The position numbers and the translations under genes were made by a program. Shown in pieces: positions 32,054 to 40,947 of a stretch of 64,000 bases of DNA; position 1 is the stretch's first letter, and each line of letters starts with the position of its first letter. The DNA is from Sphingomonas caseinilytica (GTDB taxonomy: Bacteria > Pseudomonadota > Alphaproteobacteria > Sphingomonadales > Sphingomonadaceae). The stretch is taken from the NCBI RefSeq assembly GCF_023516455.1, contig NZ_JAMGBA010000001.1, forward strand, positions 372,001 to 436,000, written 5' to 3'. The notes under the pieces are model-generated. The model made no database searches. It was not told where the DNA came from and saw only the letters and a program-made list of their open reading frames with translations.

Positions 32054-32085
32054 AAAAAAGGCCCCGCCGCGAATGCGGCGGAGCC
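32054..32085 (-). terminator. Intrinsic terminator of the 32111-32458 gene
   Basis: On the minus strand CCGCCGC and GCGGCGG form a 7-bp stem around ATTC, extended by GGC/GCC past one mismatch, and run directly into TTTTTT. It is 25 bases beyond the stop of the membrane-protein gene. The plus-strand side lacks a T-tract, so it mainly serves the minus-strand transcript. Confidence 0.88.
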
Positions 32086-32110
32086 CATGCGAATGGAATG
32101 ACCTGGGCTG

Positions 32111-32458
32111 CTATTTGCTAGCAGTAAGCCCTGTCACACCTTCCATCGTAAGCTCATACAGGAAGATGACCATCGCGCTTGCCAGTGCGCCAGCCACACC
32201 GAGCTGGAGGTTGGTCATCACGGCTGCGAGTTGTTCGCCTATTGTTGGTATGTTGGCGAGCGCAGCGCCAACCAGCGGCAGTGCGATGACGATCGCGGCG
32301 GCCAATACCATCCTGTCTTTGGGCATTGTGATGCCCGCAATCAGGCCGAGCACGACCAGCACCAACGCTACATTCATCCCGCCCATGGCAACGAAGCCGG
32401 CGGCAATTGCGAGTATAATGTAGAGTGAGCGGGCGAGCCCGCTGATCTTGTTCAACAT
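32111..32458 (-). CDS. Small integral membrane protein, hypothetical
   Basis: A 115-residue, highly hydrophobic protein with three or four membrane helices (LYIILAIAAGFVAMGGMNVA, LVLVVLGLIAGI, MVLAAAIVIALPLVGAAL, AGALASAMVIFLY). The Met at 32458 follows GGAGGGGGAG, a strong ribosome-binding site. No family identified. It has its own terminator and is transcribed away from dnaG. Confidence 0.75.
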   Translation of the reverse strand: MLNKISGLARSLYIILAIAAGFVAMGGMNVALVLVVLGLIAGITMPKDRMVLAAAIVIALPLVGAALANIPTIGEQLAAVMTNLQLGVAGALASAMVIFLYELTMEGVTGLTASK

Positions 32459-32670
32459 ATTTCTCCCCCTCCTAAACATTCCGTCTCAGCGATCTTCGCC
32501 GCTGTATGTCGGAATAGGGAGAGAGTACGCTCAATTGGCCTTATTCGCAGCGGTAATTAATCATTGTAAATCAAACTGCTGACCGCAGCGTTAAATTTTC
32601 ACCTAAGCGTTGGGAGCCCAATTGAACGACTCGGTTGAGCAGCCCAGCCCGGCGCACTATCGGTGTTGAG

Positions 32671-34536
32671 GTGACGCTTTCTCCCCAATGGCTTGATGAA
32701 CTCCGCGCCCGGACGACTTTGTCGACGGTTATCGGGCCGTCGGTGAAGCTCATCAAGGCAGGTCGCGAATTCAAAGCCTGCTGCCCCTTCCATAACGAGA
32801 AGACGCCGAGCTTCACGATCAACGACGAGAAGGGTTTCTACCATTGCTTCGGTTGCGGGGCTCATGGCGATGCCATCCGCTTCCTGACCGACCACCGCGG
32901 CCTGCCCTTCATGGATGCGGTGAAGGAGCTGGCCGGGAAGGCCGGGATGGATGTCCCTGCCCCCGATCCCCGCGACCGGGAACGGCAGGAGCGGTCCGCT
33001 GGACTCCATGACGTCATGGGTGCTGCGCAGAAATGGTATGTGGAGCAGCTTGATGGGATCGAGGGTGGTGAGGCCAGGGCTTATCTCGAGAAAAGAGGCG
33101 TCACTGCAAGCACCATACGGAACTTCGGAATCGGCTTTGCGCCGGATGCCAGGGGGAAGCTCAAGGCTGCGCTAAAAAATCTTGGTGAAGACAAGCTGAT
33201 AGAGTGCGGTCTTCTCATCCAGCCTGAAGAAGATGGAAAGTCCAGTTACGACCGGTTCCGGGGCCGGATCATGTTCCCGATCCGCGATGCGCGCGGGCGG
33301 GTGATCGGATTTGGTGGGCGGATCCTGGGCGCGGGCGAGCCGAAGTATCTCAACAGCCCGGACACGGTGCTCTTCGACAAGGGGCGGACGCTCTACAACA
33401 TCGACCGGGCCGGGCCGGCATCGCGCAAGACGAACCGGCTGATCGTGGTCGAAGGCTATATGGACGTCATCGGCCTGTCGCGGGCCGGGATCGACGAGGC
33501 GGTGGCGCCGAACGGCACGGCAGTAACGGAAACGCAGCTGGAGCGGATGTGGCGGCTGGATGGGCAGCCGATCTGCTGCTTCGACGGCGACGCGGCGGGG
33601 CAGAAAGCGGCGGTGCGGGCGGCGATGCGCGCCCTGCCTCACCTGGGCCCGGAGCGGACGCTGCGGTTCGTGGCGCTTCCGGCAGGTCAGGACCCCGACG
33701 ATCTCGTCCGGCAAGGCGGCAAGGCAGCGATCGAGGCGCTGCTGGAGAAGCCGGAGCCGCTGGTCGACCGGCTATGGCGCCACGAAGTCGATGCGGCACC
33801 CCTCGACACCCCGGAATCGCGCGCGGGCCTGAAGGCGCGGCTGATGGAGCATGTGCAGGCGATCGGCGAACCCAATGTCCGACAGCTCTACCGCGACGAA
33901 TGGCTGCAGCGGTTCGACACGCTAGTGCGGCCACAGCGCGGCCAACAACAGCAGGGACAAGGACGCTCTCTCTTTCCCCGGCGGGAATGGAAGAAGCAGG
34001 GCGGCAGGTTCGTGCCCCCGCCCCCGATGCCGCAGGCCGCGACGAGGGCGATCGGCGCCGGCGGGATCGACCGGACGACGGCCCGCGCGCTGGTGCTTGG
34101 CCATGCGCTTTATCCGGACGCGATCGGCGATCATGTGGAGACGTTCGCGCATCTTCCGATCGACGACCGGGCCGCGGCGAAACTGCGCGACCGGATGGTC
34201 GATCTCACCATGTCCGGACAAATGCTTGATCGAACGGGCATAACCACCATATTGGCGGACACGGAGACGGCTTCGGAATGGAAGCAGGTTTCCAAGGGCG
34301 GCGATATCGGCTTCAGCTTCACCAGGTCCAAGAGCGATCCGGAGCTTGCGCGACGCGACCTCGGCCTGGCGGTCGAGGCGCTTCACGCCAAGACGGAGAT
34401 CGAGCTGGCATTGGCTGAGGCGACACGCCGCCTTGAGCAGGAATTCAGCGAGAAAGCCTATGCGGAACAGCAGCGGCTGATTGCAGCGAAGAAGAGTTAC
34501 AACGACAGGCTGGCGTCTCTCGCCGGCAATGAGTAA
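32671..34536 (+). CDS. dnaG: DNA primase
   Basis: A 621-residue bacterial primase, which synthesises RNA primers at the replication fork. The N-terminal CHC2 zinc finger has C38, H41, C59 and C62 ([22 protein letters not shown]). The catalytic core follows with the TOPRIM motifs [11 protein letters not shown] and [14 protein letters not shown] Gln/Arg-rich linker leads to the C-terminal helicase-binding region. The GTG at 32671 begins the conserved [18 protein letters not shown]. The rpoD gene follows after 14 bases. Confidence 0.96.
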   Translation: MTLSPQWLDELRARTTLSTVIGPSVKLIKAGREFKACCPFHNEKTPSFTINDEKGFYHCFGCGAHGDAIRFLTDHRGLPFMDAVKELAGKAGMDVPAPDPRDRERQERSAGLHDVMGAAQKWYVEQLDGIEGGEARAYLEKRGVTASTIRNFGIGFAPDARGKLKAALKNLGEDKLIECGLLIQPEEDGKSSYDRFRGRIMFPIRDARGRVIGFGGRILGAGEPKYLNSPDTVLFDKGRTLYNIDRAGPASRKTNRLIVVEGYMDVIGLSRAGIDEAVAPNGTAVTETQLERMWRLDGQPICCFDGDAAGQKAAVRAAMRALPHLGPERTLRFVALPAGQDPDDLVRQGGKAAIEALLEKPEPLVDRLWRHEVDAAPLDTPESRAGLKARLMEHVQAIGEPNVRQLYRDEWLQRFDTLVRPQRGQQQQGQGRSLFPRREWKKQGGRFVPPPPMPQAATRAIGAGGIDRTTARALVLGHALYPDAIGDHVETFAHLPIDDRAAAKLRDRMVDLTMSGQMLDRTGITTILADTETASEWKQVSKGGDIGFSFTRSKSDPELARRDLGLAVEALHAKTEIELALAEATRRLEQEFSEKAYAEQQRLIAAKKSYNDRLASLAGNE

Positions 34537-34550
34537 GCGGCGAACCCAAT

Positions 34551-36581
34551 ATGGCGAAAAACGAAACCCCCGAGACCGAAACCGAGACCGGCGATGCGCC
34601 GCTGATCGACCTGAACGACGCGCAGATCAAGAAACTGATCGCCCGCGCGAAGAAGAAGGGCGTCATCACCTATGAAGAGCTGAATGAGGCTCTTCCGCAG
34701 GACCAGATGAACAGCGAGCAGATCGAGGACATCATGTCCGCGATCAGCGAGATGGGCGTCAACATCGTCGAAAGCACCGATTCGGACGACGAGGAAGAAA
34801 AGGACGAGCCCGAGGACGAAGTCGATCCGCTGGACGACGGAAGCCCGCGCCCGGCAGTCGCGACCAAGAAGGAAGCGGTCGACCGCACCGACGACCCGGT
34901 GCGCATGTACCTGCGCGAAATGGGCGCGGTGGAGCTGCTGTCCCGTGAAGGCGAAATCGCCATCGCCAAGCGCATCGAGGCCGGCCGCGACACGATGATC
35001 TGGGGCCTGTGCGAAAGCCCGATCACCTTCAACGCCATCATCGAATGGTCCGACGCCCTCAACGAGGGCACGATGCAGCTGCGCGAGATCCTGGACCTGG
35101 AAGCGATGCTTTCGAAGGGCCCGACCGCCGAGCAGATCAACGAGAGCGAAGAAGGCGGCGGCGAAGGCGAAGGCGAGATCAGCGCCGCCGTTGCCGGCCC
35201 GGCCTTCAAGGAAGAGGAAGAGCCGGAGGAAGAGGAAGCCGCGAGCTCCGACGACGAAGACGATATGGTCGAGCGGCGCACCAAGCCGCAGGCCGAGGAA
35301 GAAGACGACGACAACACCCTCTCCCTCGCGCAGATGGAAGAGACGTTGAAGCCGATGGCGCTGGAAAAGTTCGCCGGCATCACGTCGCTCTACAAGAAAT
35401 TCTCCAAGCTGCAGCACGCCCGGCTGGAAGCGCTTGGCGCCGGCCAGGAACTGCCCTCGGCCGACGAGAAGAAGTATCAGAAGCTGTCGGAACAGCTGAC
35501 CGCGGAAGTGGAGAGCGTCCAGTTCCACCAGGCCAAGATCGAATATCTGGTCGACCAGCTCTACAGCTACAACCGGCGCCTGACCGCGCTGGGCGGGCAG
35601 ATGCTGCGCCTGGCCGAGCGTCACCGCGTGCCGCGCAAGGCCTTCCTCGACAGCTATATGGGCAGCGAGCTGGATGACAGCTGGCTCGACCGCGCGTCGA
35701 AGATCGACAAGAAGTTCGCGGCCTTCGCCGATGCCGAGGCCGATAGCGTCGAGCGCATCCGCGGCGAGATCGCGGAAATCGCCCAGTCGACCGGCATGGC
35801 GCTCACCGAGTTCCGCCGGATCGTCAACCAGGTCCAGAAGGGCGAGCGCGAAGCCCGCATCGCCAAGAAGGAAATGGTCGAAGCGAACCTGCGCCTCGTC
35901 ATCTCCATCGCCAAGAAATACACCAACCGCGGCCTGCAGTTCCTGGACCTGATCCAGGAAGGCAACATCGGCCTGATGAAGGCGGTCGACAAGTTCGAGT
36001 ATCGCCGCGGCTATAAATTCTCGACCTACGCCACCTGGTGGATCCGGCAGGCGATCACCCGGTCGATCGCCGACCAGGCGCGGACCATCCGTATCCCGGT
36101 CCACATGATCGAGACGATCAACAAGCTGGTCCGTACCAGCCGCCAGTTCCTGCACGAAACGGGCCGCGAGCCGACCCCGGAAGAACTGGCCGAGCGCCTC
36201 TCCATGCCGCTGGAGAAGGTCCGCAAGGTGATGAAGATCGCCAAGGAGCCGATCAGCCTCGAAACGCCGATCGGCGACGAGGAAGACAGCCACCTGGGCG
36301 ATTTCATCGAGGACAAGAACGCCGTCATCCCGGTCGACGCCGCGATCCAGGCGAACCTCAAGGAAACCGTCACCCGCGTGCTGGCGTCACTGACCCCGCG
36401 CGAGGAACGCGTGCTGCGCATGCGCTTCGGAATCGGCATGAACACCGATCATACCCTGGAAGAGGTTGGTCAGCAGTTCAGCGTGACACGCGAGCGTATT
36501 CGTCAGATTGAGGCGAAGGCGCTGCGGAAGCTGAAGCATCCGAGCCGGTCGCGGAAGATGCGGAGCTTCCTGGATCAGTAA
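34551..36581 (+). CDS. rpoD: RNA polymerase sigma factor RpoD (sigma-70)
   Basis: The 676-residue housekeeping sigma factor. Region 1.1 occupies about residues 20-75. Region 1.2 begins [21 protein letters not shown] long acidic non-conserved insert follows, with Glu/Asp runs. Regions 2.3-2.4 read [20 protein letters not shown], and region 4.2 is [20 protein letters not shown]. The acidic insert is the usual group 1 feature. It forms a dnaG-rpoD pair, the core of the classic macromolecular-synthesis operon. Confidence 0.98.
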   Translation: MAKNETPETETETGDAPLIDLNDAQIKKLIARAKKKGVITYEELNEALPQDQMNSEQIEDIMSAISEMGVNIVESTDSDDEEEKDEPEDEVDPLDDGSPRPAVATKKEAVDRTDDPVRMYLREMGAVELLSREGEIAIAKRIEAGRDTMIWGLCESPITFNAIIEWSDALNEGTMQLREILDLEAMLSKGPTAEQINESEEGGGEGEGEISAAVAGPAFKEEEEPEEEEAASSDDEDDMVERRTKPQAEEEDDDNTLSLAQMEETLKPMALEKFAGITSLYKKFSKLQHARLEALGAGQELPSADEKKYQKLSEQLTAEVESVQFHQAKIEYLVDQLYSYNRRLTALGGQMLRLAERHRVPRKAFLDSYMGSELDDSWLDRASKIDKKFAAFADAEADSVERIRGEIAEIAQSTGMALTEFRRIVNQVQKGEREARIAKKEMVEANLRLVISIAKKYTNRGLQFLDLIQEGNIGLMKAVDKFEYRRGYKFSTYATWWIRQAITRSIADQARTIRIPVHMIETINKLVRTSRQFLHETGREPTPEELAERLSMPLEKVRKVMKIAKEPISLETPIGDEEDSHLGDFIEDKNAVIPVDAAIQANLKETVTRVLASLTPREERVLRMRFGIGMNTDHTLEEVGQQFSVTRERIRQIEAKALRKLKHPSRSRKMRSFLDQ

Positions 36582-36597
36582 GTCTTGAGCGCCCGAG

Positions 36598-36755
36598 CAT
36601 AAGCGTGCGGATCGCTCGCGATCCGGGAGCTTATGTCGAAGAGAGCGCGAAATGACGAAAACGCACTGTCCCCCAGACAGTGCTGGTTTTCGTCATGGCC
36701 AGCGGGTCGCCGTCAGGCGAACCCGACTGACGTCACGGGATTCACTCCCGTGACG
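36598..36755 (-). repeat. Composite multi-hairpin element, copy E1
   Basis: The rpoD/DUF1353 convergent gap holds three nested or consecutive perfect hairpins: CATAAGC/GCTTATG (36598-36635) enclosing CGGATCGC/GCGATCCG; ATGACGAAAA/TTTTCGTCAT (36652-36696) enclosing CACTGTC/GACAGTG; and CGTCACGGGA/TCCCGTGACG (36731-36755), which overlaps the DUF1353 stop. Read on the minus strand, its backbone (GTGACGTCAGTC, CTGGCC, TCTTCGACATA, TATGCTCG) matches copies E2 and E3. It may act as a bidirectional transcript-end structure. Confidence 0.75.
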
Positions 36756-37764
36756 GTTCTCGAAGGTCGTCCACGAGTTTTTCGATTTGCTCCGGTGACA
36801 TGTCTTCGCTTTCAACGATATTTGCCAGCCGTTGAAACTCGATCTCAGTAGGCTCAAATTCCGGTGTCGATTTGGTGCTGCCACCAACTGCCGCCGGATT
36901 CTGACGCTTTAGCGTTGCTAGGAATTGTGCCGCGTCCTCGCTGAAATTTGCAGCTAACGAGTTCTGTGCATTTTGAGCGGCGACTGAAAAATCACCCTGT
37001 TCATACGCGAGACGCGCTCGCTCAAACTGCAAGCTGGCTAATGCTTTGTCATCTGGCACTCCGCTGACAACCATTGCTTCAATTGCGGTTGATGCGGTCG
37101 CTTTATCGTTTTTGGACAAGGCGATATTTCGTGCGAGTGAAGCCACTGCGAACTGATCTCCATTCGTTCGCATTGCGGTCTTCGCGGAGGCAAGCTTTGC
37201 CTCCGCATCGGTGACATTGCCAATGCTCAGAGACGCGTTCGCTGAACTCATTGCTTCAAAGACCTCAGGATTAACGCGCCTCATCTCAGCGCTCAGGAGC
37301 CGGGAATTTCGCATGGTGAGTTCATCCCACCGCGGTCCGCCATAGAGGACTGCAAGATACATGATCCTGGCCTTGGCGGATGAAACCCCAGAGGCCATCA
37401 TTCCTTGATGGAACATTTTGTGCACCGCCTTCCAGGGTTGGGTGCGTACAGAACAGTACCAATCATGGATCACCGAAGCATTTCTATAGGGTCCTTCCCA
37501 CGGGCCACCAATAATCGACCAAGCCCATCGAGGAATGGAAGCACCGTCAACAACGGCGCCCTTGCGCACGCTCCAAGTTACGCAATTTTTGTCCCGAAAC
37601 GCGTAAGGAGACTGAAGCGTCATTGATCGTCCGTTTGAATCCGGACTTAAGATCAACTCTCCAAGGTATTCTGGCTTGCATTCCCGGGGCGATTGAGCCG
37701 CAAGAGCTGGCGTTGCACTAGCAAAGAATATAGCTACAATCGGATATACGCAGGGTCTCAACAT
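36742..37764 (-). CDS. Secreted DUF1353 protein with long C-terminal extension
   Basis: A 340-residue protein with a signal peptide (MLRPCVYPIVAIFFASATPA). Residues about 40-170 match DUF1353: VRKGAVVDGASIPRWAWSII, NASVIHDWYCSVR, and helix HKMFHQGMMASGVSS. DUF1353 is frequent in phages and is a predicted peptidase-like or structural module of unknown role. The remaining 170 residues are helical repeat-like and rich in Ala/Ser/Asn, ending acidic. Base composition here and in the next gap is visibly more AT-rich than in the neighbours, hinting at later acquisition. Confidence 0.75.
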   Translation of the reverse strand: MLRPCVYPIVAIFFASATPALAAQSPRECKPEYLGELILSPDSNGRSMTLQSPYAFRDKNCVTWSVRKGAVVDGASIPRWAWSIIGGPWEGPYRNASVIHDWYCSVRTQPWKAVHKMFHQGMMASGVSSAKARIMYLAVLYGGPRWDELTMRNSRLLSAEMRRVNPEVFEAMSSANASLSIGNVTDAEAKLASAKTAMRTNGDQFAVASLARNIALSKNDKATASTAIEAMVVSGVPDDKALASLQFERARLAYEQGDFSVAAQNAQNSLAANFSEDAAQFLATLKRQNPAAVGGSTKSTPEFEPTEIEFQRLANIVESEDMSPEQIEKLVDDLREPSRE

Positions 37765-37924
37765 TGCTTTCCCCCAATTTTCCGAGCATTTGCATTACTT
37801 CAGCAATATTTCATCAAAATCAATACAGACGGAAACGAGCGTTTTGGCGCCTCATTGAATTTCCGTTAAATTGTGCGAAACTTGCCCTGCCGAATCAATG
37901 ATACGGTCAGTCCAGGGGGAGTTT

Positions 37925-38620
37925 ATGAAAACCGCAATTTTTGCTGCGGCCACGCTCGTGGCATCCACTGCTGGTGCTCAAGTTACAGCAGTTGGAAACC
38001 CAAACGCGTATAAGCCTGACAAACCCGCTACTCAGGCTCCCATCGACCAGCCCGTTGCTACTCCGGCGCCTATCGCTGCAACTCCCACCACAAACGCGGT
38101 TTTACGCGTCGGTACCGAAGTACCGCTCCGCCTGCTGGAAGAGCTCACTACCAAGGGAAAGAAGTTACGTGTCGGTAACCGCTTTCGGCTCGAGACCTCC
38201 GAGCCAGTCATGATCCATGGCGTCACAGTCATACCTGTTGGCAGCCCGGCGGTCGGCGAGATTACAGACGTTCGAAACAAAGGAATGTGGGGCAAGTCCG
38301 GCCATCTGGGAGCACGATTGCTTTATGTTACTGTGAATGGCCGTCAAATCCGGCTGACAGGGGCGTTTGACGATAAGGGGGTTGCTGGAGGCGTTGGCGC
38401 CGTTGCCGTCTCGGCGCTGGTCTTCCTGCCCGCTGGATTCTTCATGACGGGCACCAGTGCCAGGGTACCAGTAGGAACCACGCTCAAAGGCTTCGTCGAC
38501 GAAGATGTGCCGCTGGCACTTGCTAATGTCGCGCCAACGCCAATGGTGGTTGGCGCTCCTTCTGCGCCCCTTCAAATTGCCCAGCCGGCGACCAGCAGTT
38601 CAGCCGGCAACAGGAAATAG
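37925..38620 (+). CDS. Exported hypothetical protein, possible conjugation/TrbI-like barrel
   Basis: A 231-residue protein. The Met at 37925, after GGGGAG, starts a signal peptide (MKTAIFAAATLVASTAGAQV). A Pro/Ala/Thr linker leads to a beta-rich core: RVGTEVPLRLLEELTTKGKK, VGNRFRLETSEPVMI, IPVGSPAVGEITDV, then a hydrophobic segment (GAVAVSALVFLPAGFFM) and GTTLKGFVDED. The GTxxxxxL and PxGxxxxGxV pattern is reminiscent of TrbI/VirB10-like barrels, but no secretion genes are nearby. Best treated as an envelope protein of unknown function. Confidence 0.68.
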   Translation: MKTAIFAAATLVASTAGAQVTAVGNPNAYKPDKPATQAPIDQPVATPAPIAATPTTNAVLRVGTEVPLRLLEELTTKGKKLRVGNRFRLETSEPVMIHGVTVIPVGSPAVGEITDVRNKGMWGKSGHLGARLLYVTVNGRQIRLTGAFDDKGVAGGVGAVAVSALVFLPAGFFMTGTSARVPVGTTLKGFVDEDVPLALANVAPTPMVVGAPSAPLQIAQPATSSSAGNRK

Positions 38621-38634
38621 GAGTCAGAAAAAAA

Positions 38635-38663
38635 GCGGATCCCGGATCAAGTCCGGGATGACG
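38635..38663 (+). repeat. REP-like hairpin, copy R1
   Basis: ATCCCGGA and TCCGGGAT pair perfectly around TCAAG and are followed by GACGA. The same unit recurs at 39210 and 40785. It begins 14 bases past the stop of the exported protein gene and directly precedes composite element E2. Confidence 0.85.
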
Positions 38664-38681
38664 AAAGGGGGAAGTGAGGGC

Positions 38682-38805
38682 CGTCACGGAGTGAGTTCGT
38701 GACGTCGATCCTCGCTCCGCGAGGTCGGCCGGCTTTCGCCCTCTCTTCGCGCTGCTAACGATTGCTTCGCAATCGCTTCGCTGCGCTCGGTGGCTCTAGC
38801 CTATC
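38682..38805 (+). repeat. Composite multi-hairpin element, copy E2
   Basis: It contains CGTCACG/CGTGACG (38682-38704), CCTCGC/GCGAGG, the shared GGCCGGC and TTCGC backbone, TCTTCG, then CGATTGC/GCAATCG and a final GCTC. It occupies the convergent gap between the exported protein and the NTF2-like gene and reaches the latter's stop. It is the same family as E1 and E3, with different stem sequences that still pair. Confidence 0.7.
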
Positions 38806-39122
38806 TTCAACTCCCTGATCCGCTCGCCCTCAACCATAAACCGGAAGTCGAGTTCGATCGGGCTGCCGGGGAAAGTGCCGGAGACCTCCGCCGTCACGAC
38901 CGTGTTGCTGCCCTCAGCCCGTGCCTGTCCGGGCGTCTGGACCATTGCATATTGGCGGAAGGTTTCCTCCGCCCAGCCGCGGATCGCTTCGGTACCGCGA
39001 TGATCCTGGCGCTCGTCGTGGACCCAGCCGTCGGGGGTGAAGAGTGAGGCGACGGCCTCCGCATCATGCGCGTTGCTGGCTTCGAAATAGGTCGAGACCG
39101 GTGGCTGAAGCTCAGGCGGCAT
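38796..39122 (-). CDS. Nuclear transport factor 2-like (SnoaL-type) protein
   Basis: A 108-residue cone-fold protein: VSTYFEASNAHDAEAVASLF, FTPDGWVHDERQDHRGTEAI, WAEETFRQY and a beta-sheet C-terminus (FPGSPIELDFRFMVEGERIR). This fits the SnoaL-like polyketide-cyclase or steroid-isomerase superfamily; individual members have varied or unknown activity. A short gap containing repeat R2 separates it from the upstream tetR gene on the same strand. Confidence 0.85.
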   Translation of the reverse strand: MPPELQPPVSTYFEASNAHDAEAVASLFTPDGWVHDERQDHRGTEAIRGWAEETFRQYAMVQTPGQARAEGSNTVVTAEVSGTFPGSPIELDFRFMVEGERIRELKIG

Positions 39123-39209
39123 GGGGGTTCGCTTTTTGCTGTGTAAGCGGTGGAGATGGGTTGCTGCTGTGGTGCGGGCAAGGTGCCGGCGCCGGCAAGG
39201 GAAGAAAAG

Positions 39210-39238
39210 GCGGATCCCGGATCAAGTCCGGGATGACG
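39210..39238 (+). repeat. REP-like hairpin, copy R2
   Basis: Same sequence as R1: ATCCCGGA, loop TCAAG, TCCGGGAT, then GACGA. It lies in the 134-base gap between the NTF2-like gene and the tetR gene, 18 bases from the tetR stop. Confidence 0.85.
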
Positions 39239-39256
39239 AGGGAGGAAATGCGCAGC

Positions 39257-39835
39257 TTAGCCCGGTCGCCCAACCACCGAGGCGATGATTTCGGCCAGCT
39301 CGCGCTTTGCCGCTGCTTCGCTTACCTCGCCACGCACCGCCGATCGCCCCAGCGCCTGGGCAGCGCCCAACATCCCCGCCATCTTGGCGTCACTCAAGGG
39401 TCCTTGGGCAAATGGTTCGAGCGCTCTGCGGCATTTGTCGCGGAACGCGATTTCGGCCTCCGACTTGACTTGCTCAAGCTCCGGCGATCCGGAGAGGGCC
39501 GCGACGACCCCGGGCAGCTCGCGCCCCTGGGTTACCACGCATTCGACATAAGTCGCGGCCAGCACCCCGGCGCGTGAGCCAAGGTCCGGGCCGCTTTCCC
39601 CGATCGCGACATCGATGAGCTCATTCTGCCGCGCGTCGAACGCCTGATAGAGTTCGATCAGCAGCCCCGTGCGGCTGCCGAAATGATCATAGACGATCGG
39701 CTTGGTCACCCCTGCCCGCTGCGCAAGGCGGCCGAGGGTAAGCGCCTCGCTTCCCTCGTTGCGAACCATCTGCCTCGCAAGCTCGAGCAGTTGCTCATGC
39801 CGTTCGCTTCTGGACAGGCGGCTGCGCTTCTCCAC
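39257..39835 (-). CDS. TetR-family transcriptional regulator
   Basis: A 192-residue regulator. The N-terminal helix-turn-helix spans about residues 13-60: RHEQLLELARQMVRNEG, then LTLGRLAQRAGVTKPIVYDH with FGSRTGLLIELYQAFD. The C-terminal ligand-binding half is helical and variable. It is divergent from the oxidoreductase gene and shares an 80-base intergenic region holding a repeated palindromic motif, the usual layout of a repressor controlling itself and its neighbour. Confidence 0.92.
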   Translation of the reverse strand: MEKRSRLSRSERHEQLLELARQMVRNEGSEALTLGRLAQRAGVTKPIVYDHFGSRTGLLIELYQAFDARQNELIDVAIGESGPDLGSRAGVLAATYVECVVTQGRELPGVVAALSGSPELEQVKSEAEIAFRDKCRRALEPFAQGPLSDAKMAGMLGAAQALGRSAVRGEVSEAAAKRELAEIIASVVGRPG

Positions 39836-39848
39836 TTGATCCCCTAAG

Positions 39849-39876
39849 TTACCATTAGTATGTTACTATTAGTATA
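39849..39876. promoter_or_regulatory. Candidate TetR operator: two 14-base direct repeats with palindromes
   Basis: TTACCATTAGTATG (39849-39862) is followed at once by TTACTATTAGTATA (39863-39876), 12 of 14 bases alike. Within them, TAGTA-TGT-TACTA and TACTA-T-TAGTA are perfect palindromes. The block begins 14 bases upstream of the tetR start and 40 bases upstream of the oxidoreductase start. It is AT-rich in a GC-rich setting, so it may also hold the promoters. Confidence 0.7.
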
Positions 39877-39915
39877 TAGAAGTCTCGCTCGGGGGCAAAG
39901 GAGCAGGAGTCAGTG

Positions 39916-40554
39916 ATGCACGCCTTGATCGTCGTTTCCCACCCTAACCCAGCGTCCCTCACCCATGCGGTGGCGGATCGCCTGGTCAGCGCCATCCGTT
40001 CAGGCGGTCCCGGCCACAGCGCAGAGCCGGTAGACCTGGCCGCCGAAGGCTTCGATCCCCGCTTCACGGCGAACGACGTTGCAGTAAGCCTAAGACAGGC
40101 GCCGCCGGAGGAAGCGATCCTCCGCGAGCAGGCGCGTATCGATCGCGCAGACCTTCTGTTGCTGGTCTACCCGATCTATTGGTGGTCCTTCCCCGCCCTG
40201 CTGAAAGGCTGGATCGACCGGGTATTCATCACTGGCTGGGCCTATGACGAGACCCAGGCCGGGGTGGTCAAGAAGCTCCACCATCTGCCGATCCATCTCA
40301 TCGGGCTCGGCGCTGCCGACCTCCGCACCTATGCCCGCCATGGCTATTTCGGCGCGATGCGGACCCAGATCGATCATGGCATATTCGATTACTGCGGCGC
40401 GCCGGTGATCACGACCGAACTGCTGCTTTCCGAGGCGGGCACCGACGCGATGCTCGAACGCGCGACCGAGATCGGCCGCAGCCTGTTCGAAAGGACTTCG
40501 AAAAGAACCGCTGCCGGGGCCCGGCTTGGCGGTCCAGCCGAAGCACTAGGGTGA
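39916..40554 (+). CDS. NAD(P)H-dependent oxidoreductase, flavodoxin fold (NQO1-like)
   Basis: A 212-residue flavoprotein-type enzyme: MHALIVVSHPNPASLTHAVA forms the first strand and phosphate-binding loop; LLLLVYPIYWWSFPALLKGW and WIDRVFITGWAYD are typical of the NAD(P)H quinone reductase/MdaB group. FMN or FAD binding and quinone reduction are family knowledge. GGAG precedes both the GTG at 39913 and the ATG at 39916; the ATG is chosen. Control by the divergent TetR regulator is likely, perhaps in response to an electrophile or quinone. Confidence 0.9.
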   Translation: MHALIVVSHPNPASLTHAVADRLVSAIRSGGPGHSAEPVDLAAEGFDPRFTANDVAVSLRQAPPEEAILREQARIDRADLLLLVYPIYWWSFPALLKGWIDRVFITGWAYDETQAGVVKKLHHLPIHLIGLGAADLRTYARHGYFGAMRTQIDHGIFDYCGAPVITTELLLSEAGTDAMLERATEIGRSLFERTSKRTAAGARLGGPAEALG

Positions 40555-40583
40555 ATTGCGGGAGCTAAGGCTATTGCTGGGAA

Positions 40584-40736
40584 TCACCGAAATACGAATT
40601 CATGGGGTTCCCATACTGGGTCGTTGGCGGCCGTGCTTGCCAAGGGGGCCGCGCCCTTGCCACGTCGTTCGAGGAGCTTCCTTGCGCGGCGGCATCCTTC
40701 GATTTGCCGCCAGAGGTTTATGCTTTTGTCGTCCAT
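40584..40736 (-). CDS. Small repeated protein MDDKSINLW, copy 1
   Basis: A 50-codon frame beginning MDDKSINLWRQIEGCRRA, then RKLLERRGKGAAPLA and a unique tail ending EPHEFVFR. A paralogue lies exactly 3,500 bases away. Comparing the two over the first 31 codons, seven codons differ silently and about five change the residue, and most conservative changes fall at third positions on this strand, a coding signature. No strong ribosome-binding site is visible. The peptide is basic and helical with one Cys. Function unknown. It could also be a degenerate fragment of a mobile unit. Confidence 0.5.
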   Translation of the reverse strand: MDDKSINLWRQIEGCRRARKLLERRGKGAAPLASTAANDPVWEPHEFVFR

Positions 40737-40774
40737 TTGGTCGTCGAACGTTGGGTGGACGGTGGTGGTTCCGG
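40634..40774. repeat. 141-base direct repeat flanking the glycan cluster, left copy
   Basis: It aligns without gaps to 44134-44274. Over 40681-40774 I count 79 of 94 identical positions, with the best block CGCCAGAGGTTTATGCTTTT. It includes most of the MDDKSINLW ORF and about 38 bases upstream of its ATG. The conserved upstream part suggests the whole unit, not only the ORF, was duplicated. Confidence 0.8.
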
Positions 40775-40784
40775 GAATGCGAAG

Positions 40785-40814
40785 ATGGATCCCGGATCGA
40801 AGTCCGGGATGACG
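40785..40814 (+). repeat. REP-like hairpin, copy R3
   Basis: ATCCCGGA and TCCGGGAT around TCGAAG, followed by GACGA, one base longer in the loop than R1 and R2. It is placed directly between the 141-base repeat and composite element E3. Confidence 0.85.
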
Positions 40815-40829
40815 AAGGGGGGAGTGGGC

Positions 40830-40947
40830 CGTCACGAAGTAAATTCGTGACGTCAGTCCTGTCCGCTGTGCGGCAGGCTGGCCGGCCTTCGCCCAGTCTT
40901 CGACATAGCTAACGTTTGCTCACGCAATCGTTAGCTATGCTCGCGGG
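40830..40947 (+). repeat. Composite multi-hairpin element, copy E3
   Basis: It contains CGTCACGAA/TTCGTGACG (40830-40852), CCTG.CCGC/GCGG.CAGG, the CTGGCC and TTCGC backbone, TCTTCGA, and an 11-bp perfect stem CATAGCTAACG/CGTTAGCTATG (40904-40939) that spans the stop codon of the glycerophosphotransferase-like gene. Together with the small ORF and R3 it fills the 380-base gap 40555-40934. Confidence 0.75.

Noticed and set aside
34497-36293. Antisense frame of about 600 codons in rpoD
   Set aside because: Leu/Asp/Val-rich mirror of sigma-70 coding; no start signal or domain.
36652-36696. Simple rho-independent terminator of rpoD
   Set aside because: The T-run lies inside the stem rather than after it, and the hairpin is part of a larger repeated element.
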